In this document: positions 15,616 to 18,710 of the stretch, one piece after another
Layout: every line of letters begins with the position of its first letter
Numbering within the stretch: the stretch's first letter is position 1
Assembly (NCBI GenBank): GCA_002371375.1
Contig: DFIB01000092.1
Span: forward strand, 1 to 18,710
Direction: 5' to 3'
DNA from: Mageeibacillus sp. UBA3708
GTDB taxonomy: Bacteria > Bacillota > Clostridia > Saccharofermentanales > Saccharofermentanaceae
DNA: 18,710 nt
The notes under the pieces: generated by a model
What the model was told of the DNA's origin: nothing
Seen by the model: only the letters and a program-made list of their open reading frames with translations
The model's database searches: none
Translations under genes and position numbers: made by a program

Positions 15616-16210
15616 CTTCTTCCTCCCTGCGTCTGCGCTTCAATACCATTATCATGATCATTCCGCTGACAGCAAACGCACCAACTGCGTAAGGAATGAA
15701 TGCACTTGCCGTCTCACCTGTCGCGATCACTGAATCTGACCCCTTTGTTGCTTTATTTACAAACTTCACTACCGTAGGCTTTGACAGCCCTCCCTTGGAT
15801 ATGATGACTTCACAAGCGAGCACGCCGTCATCGTCCTGTGTCGCAAAGAGCGTCACGGTATATTCGGTAGTGTCGTATTTAATGTTCTTATTCGTACCCT
15901 TCCTCTCATACAGCTTGTACTGATATGTTCCGGGCTCATCAACCTCTATCTCTATATTCCTGGAACCCGAGCCATTGAATGTGATCACATCACTCTCGGG
16001 CATCGGAGCGTCGTCACCCATCTTCTCGATAACGACCTCATACTTATTGCTTCCGGATACGTTCTTTGCCTTCTCGCAAACGACCGGAATGTACGCCATG
16101 ACGGGCGTGTTCTTAAATGCTGCTCTTACCGGGAAAACAAAGAAAAGGAGGACAGCAGACACTGCCAGCATCAGAGCCGTTATTCTTGCAAAGATCTCAT
16201 GCTTACGCAT
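15608..16210 (-). CDS. Small FctA/FctB-like minor pilin, wall-anchored
   Basis: A 200-residue pilin. A basic N-terminus and hydrophobic signal peptide (about 1-31, ending VRAA) precede a single Spy0128-like isopeptide domain (about 36-153). Lys47 in the first strand, Glu102 in YQYKLYERKG and Asn152 in VVKFVNK occupy the order expected for a self-formed Lys-Asn bond with Glu as catalyst. The C-terminus has a sorting signal: VIATGE (161-166), a membrane helix (168-190) and KRRRREEE. The position and size match FctB, the basal pilin of streptococcal FCT pili; IATG in place of IPTG may mean it is joined to the wall by another sortase. A longer reading frame extends up to 16339 inside the sortase gene, but the ATG at 16210 has AAAGGAGG 8 nt upstream and starts the signal peptide, so I use it. 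Stop overlaps the adhesin start. Confidence 0.88.
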   Translation of the reverse strand: MRKHEIFARITALMLAVSAVLLFFVFPVRAAFKNTPVMAYIPVVCEKAKNVSGSNKYEVVIEKMGDDAPMPESDVITFNGSGSRNIEIEVDEPGTYQYKLYERKGTNKNIKYDTTEYTVTLFATQDDDGVLACEVIISKGGLSKPTVVKFVNKATKGSDSVIATGETASAFIPYAVGAFAVSGMIMIMVLKRRRREEEDA

Positions 16211-16218
16211 CAGGCTGT

Positions 16219-16226
16219 CCTCCTTT
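16219..16226 (-). promoter_or_regulatory. Ribosome binding site that fixes the start of the small pilin
   Basis: AAAGGAGG lies between the sortase stop (TAG, 16232-16230) and the ATG at 16210, with an 8-nt spacer. It places the signal peptide at the N-terminus and excludes the upstream in-frame start within the sortase gene. Confidence 0.75.
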
Positions 16227-16229
16227 CTC

Positions 16230-16922
16230 CTAATCTTCCAAAATATAAGCAAATACGGCTGTCCTTGTAGTTGACGCGCCGCCCGCACAAGTCGACAGGC
16301 ACACGATCCTGTTGTCTCTGTCAAATCCCTGTGCCTCAAGGAACTGTCTTAACTCATCAACGTGCTCCGGATCGAAAACCTTCTCTTCCTTTGCATCCGT
16401 CGTCATAGCATAAAACAGTTCCAATTTGTAGACTGTCTTGCCGTCACGTCCGATCAGGAGCTCTCCTGTCGTATGAGACTTAAGATAGTCCTCGTTCAAA
16501 AAATCATCTAATGCACCGAACATCACACCATATTCCATATGATGTCCGTAGATGATCGAATACTGATCTGTGAAGTCCGCACTGTTGCGGCTGTCAAGGA
16601 AGATGCTCCCTGACAGAGAAAAATTACCATACGGATCAAGGTTCAGATACTGAGAATTGTTAGTTCCCTGCATAACGGGATAATCAATGTTAGTACCATC
16701 GATCGTGATCCAAGCCACCATATCAGATGTTATCGGTGAGTCTTCGATCTCTGCAGCGTTCACCCTGTTTGGTCTGAACTTCAACAGAGATGAATCATTC
16801 GCATGATCAAAAATATACCAGGTATCATAAAAGGCATAGATAACGACCAGCAAGGCAACTATAAAGATGCCAAGCATGGTCTTCTCGTATATGGTATTCA
16901 TCACCTTCCAGAACTGCTTCAT
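16230..16922 (-). CDS. Class B sortase (pilus polymerase)
   Basis: A 230-residue membrane-anchored transpeptidase. One N-terminal helix (about 15-34) holds it in the membrane, with the catalytic domain outside. Catalytic residues are visible: His127 in SIIYGHHMEYG, Cys212 in CLSTCAGGA and Arg220 in STTRTAVFAYI. The strand motif WITIDGTNIDYPVMQGTNN before the His and the arrangement after it are typical of class B sortases, which in streptococcal FCT loci polymerise T-antigen pili. It lies between the shaft pilin and small pilin genes and is the only sortase here, so it should join pilins by their IPTG motif, cleaving between Thr and Gly. Separation from the shaft gene is 18 nt, with a weak TGAGGT ribosome site, possibly setting lower expression than the pilin. 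Length is usual for the family. Confidence 0.93.
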   Translation of the reverse strand: MKQFWKVMNTIYEKTMLGIFIVALLVVIYAFYDTWYIFDHANDSSLLKFRPNRVNAAEIEDSPITSDMVAWITIDGTNIDYPVMQGTNNSQYLNLDPYGNFSLSGSIFLDSRNSADFTDQYSIIYGHHMEYGVMFGALDDFLNEDYLKSHTTGELLIGRDGKTVYKLELFYAMTTDAKEEKVFDPEHVDELRQFLEAQGFDRDNRIVCLSTCAGGASTTRTAVFAYILED

Positions 16923-16940
16923 CAGCTTAATACCTCAGTA

Positions 16941-18170
16941 TTATTCCTCAGAATCAGCTTCTGCCTCAGCAGCCTCTATTGACTTTCTCTTAGCACCTCT
17001 TACTGCAAAGAAAGCGATTCCGGCAACAACAACAAGACCAACGATAGCAACAGGCACTACTGTGAGGAGTACACCTGTAGGGATAGTTCCTTCCTTCGTA
17101 TTTGTGTATGCAATCTCAATATCACTGTTGTTGATAGTTGCAGTAGCACTGTTACCTGTTGTATCGATCGAACCTGTATGAGTTACCGTATAGCCATCAT
17201 TCTGAGACTCGACAACAGTGACTGTTGTTCCTGCAGCCAATTCCTTAAATACGATCTGCTGTCCATGCTGAAGATAGAAAGTACCCGTGGCTTCACCATT
17301 CTCATTAGCCGTCAAAGAATCTACGTTTGTAACTGCCGATGTAATACCGGTTGTTGAGCTGTTAGGATTGGCATCTATACTTTCATCTGCATTACTTATA
17401 TCAACAGTAATCAAGGCATTTTTGCCTGCACCTGCTAATGTAACACTGAATGTAAAATACTGATCTCTTGAACCCTGATTACCTGCTACAGTTTTGCTAA
17501 GAGTAACATCATTAGTATCATATTCATTCACATAGCCGATAACTTTGTTCTGTTCGTTTGGAACATCCCCATGATTCACCAATGCAAAACCGGCAACCTT
17601 AAGAGTATTCGATGTATCGTTCGAATTATCGACTACATACACGTAAAGGTCTTTGTCAAGGTTAGAATCATAGCTGATCCCTGCAAGTGAAGGATTGTTT
17701 TCAACAAGGCTATAAGCGTATATACCGGGTTGCGTATAACTAACATCTGAAAAATCAAGTGCGATTGACTTCTTGACATAATTCTTACCGGATTCAAGAG
17801 TTACCGGATCACCAGTTGCTACAGTTTCCAGTTTATTTTCATCATCATCACTTGTAAAGCTGACTACAATTGGGTTGCTAGTAGAGACTTTGCTTCCTCC
17901 GAACTTGACATCATCAGCTCCGACACCGGCAAGAACCGATGTTCCTCCAATCGAACCTGACGTACCATTAGCCAGCGTATAAGTGAAATCAACGTTGGGA
18001 ACATGTGCATCAGCATCCAACACCAGGTACTTATTGAATACCAATGAGTTACAATTACCTGGAATTACACCACCTGGGTACGTGTTTGCCGCACTTGCAG
18101 GCACGATCATCGTTGCCGCCATAGCGGCCGTTACCAGCAAAGCTGATAACTTTTTCCTAAATCGTTTCAT
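16941..18170 (-). CDS. FctA/T3-like major pilin
   Basis: A 409-residue shaft pilin. Signal peptide 1-27 (ends ASA). Two Ig-like Spy0128-type domains follow. Domain 1 (about 40-217) begins VFNKYLVLD and shows Lys47, Glu157 (YSLVEN) and Asn215 (IGYVNEYD). Domain 2 (about 222-358) begins DVTLSKTVAGN and shows Lys226, Glu321 (VVESQNDGY) and Asn357 (IAYTNTKEG). These positions fit the intramolecular Lys-Asn isopeptide bonds that make streptococcal T-antigen pilins rigid; the bonds are inferred, not proven. The sorting signal is IPTG (363-366), then a long helix (368-391), RGAKRK and an acidic tail. The start follows AAGGAGG by 7 nt, one of the strongest ribosome sites here, as expected for the most abundant subunit. 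It is preceded by the SipA-like gene and followed by the sortase. Confidence 0.92.
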   Translation of the reverse strand: MKRFRKKLSALLVTAAMAATMIVPASAANTYPGGVIPGNCNSLVFNKYLVLDADAHVPNVDFTYTLANGTSGSIGGTSVLAGVGADDVKFGGSKVSTSNPIVVSFTSDDDENKLETVATGDPVTLESGKNYVKKSIALDFSDVSYTQPGIYAYSLVENNPSLAGISYDSNLDKDLYVYVVDNSNDTSNTLKVAGFALVNHGDVPNEQNKVIGYVNEYDTNDVTLSKTVAGNQGSRDQYFTFSVTLAGAGKNALITVDISNADESIDANPNSSTTGITSAVTNVDSLTANENGEATGTFYLQHGQQIVFKELAAGTTVTVVESQNDGYTVTHTGSIDTTGNSATATINNSDIEIAYTNTKEGTIPTGVLLTVVPVAIVGLVVVAGIAFFAVRGAKRKSIEAAEAEADSEE

Positions 18171-18215
18171 TTCTTTTCCTCCTTATATTTTGAAAAATTT
18201 TGGAAAACTAAGTTG

Positions 18216-18710
18216 TTATATGCCGCGCCTTCTGAGTACAAACACGACCCCGCCTTCGCAATCATCAAGAGATACAGCCCCAAATGACCTGCTGTCGGTG
18301 AGATCCTGCCTGAAGTCGTTGAGCACAAAGACCGAATTGGCCGGAACGGTGTACGGATATGATATCTTGGACCCGGCGGGTGATGTCTGATAGACTACCT
18401 CCTCGCTTATCCCGTAACCGTTGACCGTTATGCCGGACTCCGTGATATCGACCACATCTCCTCCGCGCGCGACGATCCTTCCGAATCTCGTCTGTCCGTT
18501 CTGCCTGTAGCAAATCTCCTCGCCCTCAAGCATCTTCCCGAGCCTGTAAGTTATTACAAGATCTCCGTCCTTTAACATCGGATAGGAAGAATTGCCGTGA
18601 TTCACGTGAATCCCCACAACGAAAGCACACAACACCCAAATTGCAGCCGCCGTCACCGCTATCTTGATGCCGAACTCTATTGCGTAGTCAAGAGAAGTCT
18701 TCTTTTTACG
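18216..18710 (-). CDS. SipA-like signal peptidase homologue, catalytic lysine absent (partial)
   Basis: The gene starts beyond the right edge; 165 codons are visible. A basic stretch (RKKKTSLDY) and one membrane helix lead to an S26 signal-peptidase fold. The serine box reads GNSSYPMLKDGDLVI, with a Ser (codon 18590-18588) where active enzymes have the nucleophile. The lysine box, normally K-R-x-V-G-L-P-G-D, reads G-R-I-V-A-R-G-G-D: the general-base Lys is Gly (codon 18482-18480). The late box FVLNDFRQDLTDSRSFGAV matches the family. Streptococcus pyogenes SipA, required for FCT pilus polymerisation, has the Lys replaced by Gly at the same place and also lacks the Ser. A position just before the shaft pilin gene matches that locus. 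I infer an assembly factor, not a protease. The stop is 45 nt before the pilin start; a GTG at 18656 is open upstream, so it is unlikely to be the start. Confidence 0.85.
   Translation of the reverse strand, partial: RKKKTSLDYAIEFGIKIAVTAAAIWVLCAFVVGIHVNHGNSSYPMLKDGDLVITYRLGKMLEGEEICYRQNGQTRFGRIVARGGDVVDITESGITVNGYGISEEVVYQTSPAGSKISYPYTVPANSVFVLNDFRQDLTDSRSFGAVSLDDCEGGVVFVLRRRGI

Noticed and set aside
16211..16339. Upstream in-frame extension of the small pilin inside the sortase gene
   Set aside because: The extension would put 43 unrelated residues before a clear signal peptide, overlap the sortase's catalytic Cys region, and ignore the AAAGGAGG site placed for the ATG at 16210.

Overview
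All genes in this window lie on the minus strand, so transcription runs from high to low coordinates. The content points to a Gram-positive, low-to-moderate GC member of the Bacillota, probably a Clostridia/Lachnospiraceae-type gut or rumen anaerobe. The reasons are strong AGGAGG ribosome sites, sigma-A-like promoters, sortase-anchored proteins, a BspA/DUF285 surface protein with a C-terminal domain typical of clostridial surface proteins, a Na/Pi transporter with a PhoU-like tail and a MATE exporter. The lineage is inferred from gene style only.

Right half (18710 to 7753): one apparent operon for a sortase-assembled pilus. In transcription order it holds a SipA-like signal-peptidase homologue (cut by the window edge), an FctA/T3-like major pilin, a class B sortase, a small FctB-like pilin, a 1915-residue fibro-slime/CnaB adhesin and a BspA-like repeat protein. 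The genes are 45 nt or less apart or overlap. The order SipA, FctA, SrtB, FctB matches the streptococcal FCT-3 pilus locus. The SipA-like protein has glycine where active type I signal peptidases have the general-base lysine, so it is probably a pilus assembly factor and not a protease. The wall-sorting motifs are unusual: IPTG on shaft and adhesin, IATG on the small pilin. The shaft, small pilin and parts of the adhesin show Lys/Glu/Asn patterns expected of self-forming isopeptide bonds.

Middle (7752 to 2994): three probably separate genes. These are an NptA-type Na/phosphate symporter with its own promoter, a MATE exporter with no visible ribosome site and perhaps a leaderless message, and an Ala/Glu-rich cytoplasmic coiled-coil protein with a near-consensus promoter.

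Left part (2993 to 1): a 43-44 residue acidic peptide gene with its own promoter, strong ribosome site and intrinsic terminator; a PrcB-domain lipoprotein; two overlapping paralogous genes for two-helix membrane proteins ending in a zinc ribbon; a decayed gene (one frameshift, one in-frame stop); and the first 11 codons of a gene leaving the window on the left. I see no RNA genes, CRISPR arrays, insertion sequences or origins.
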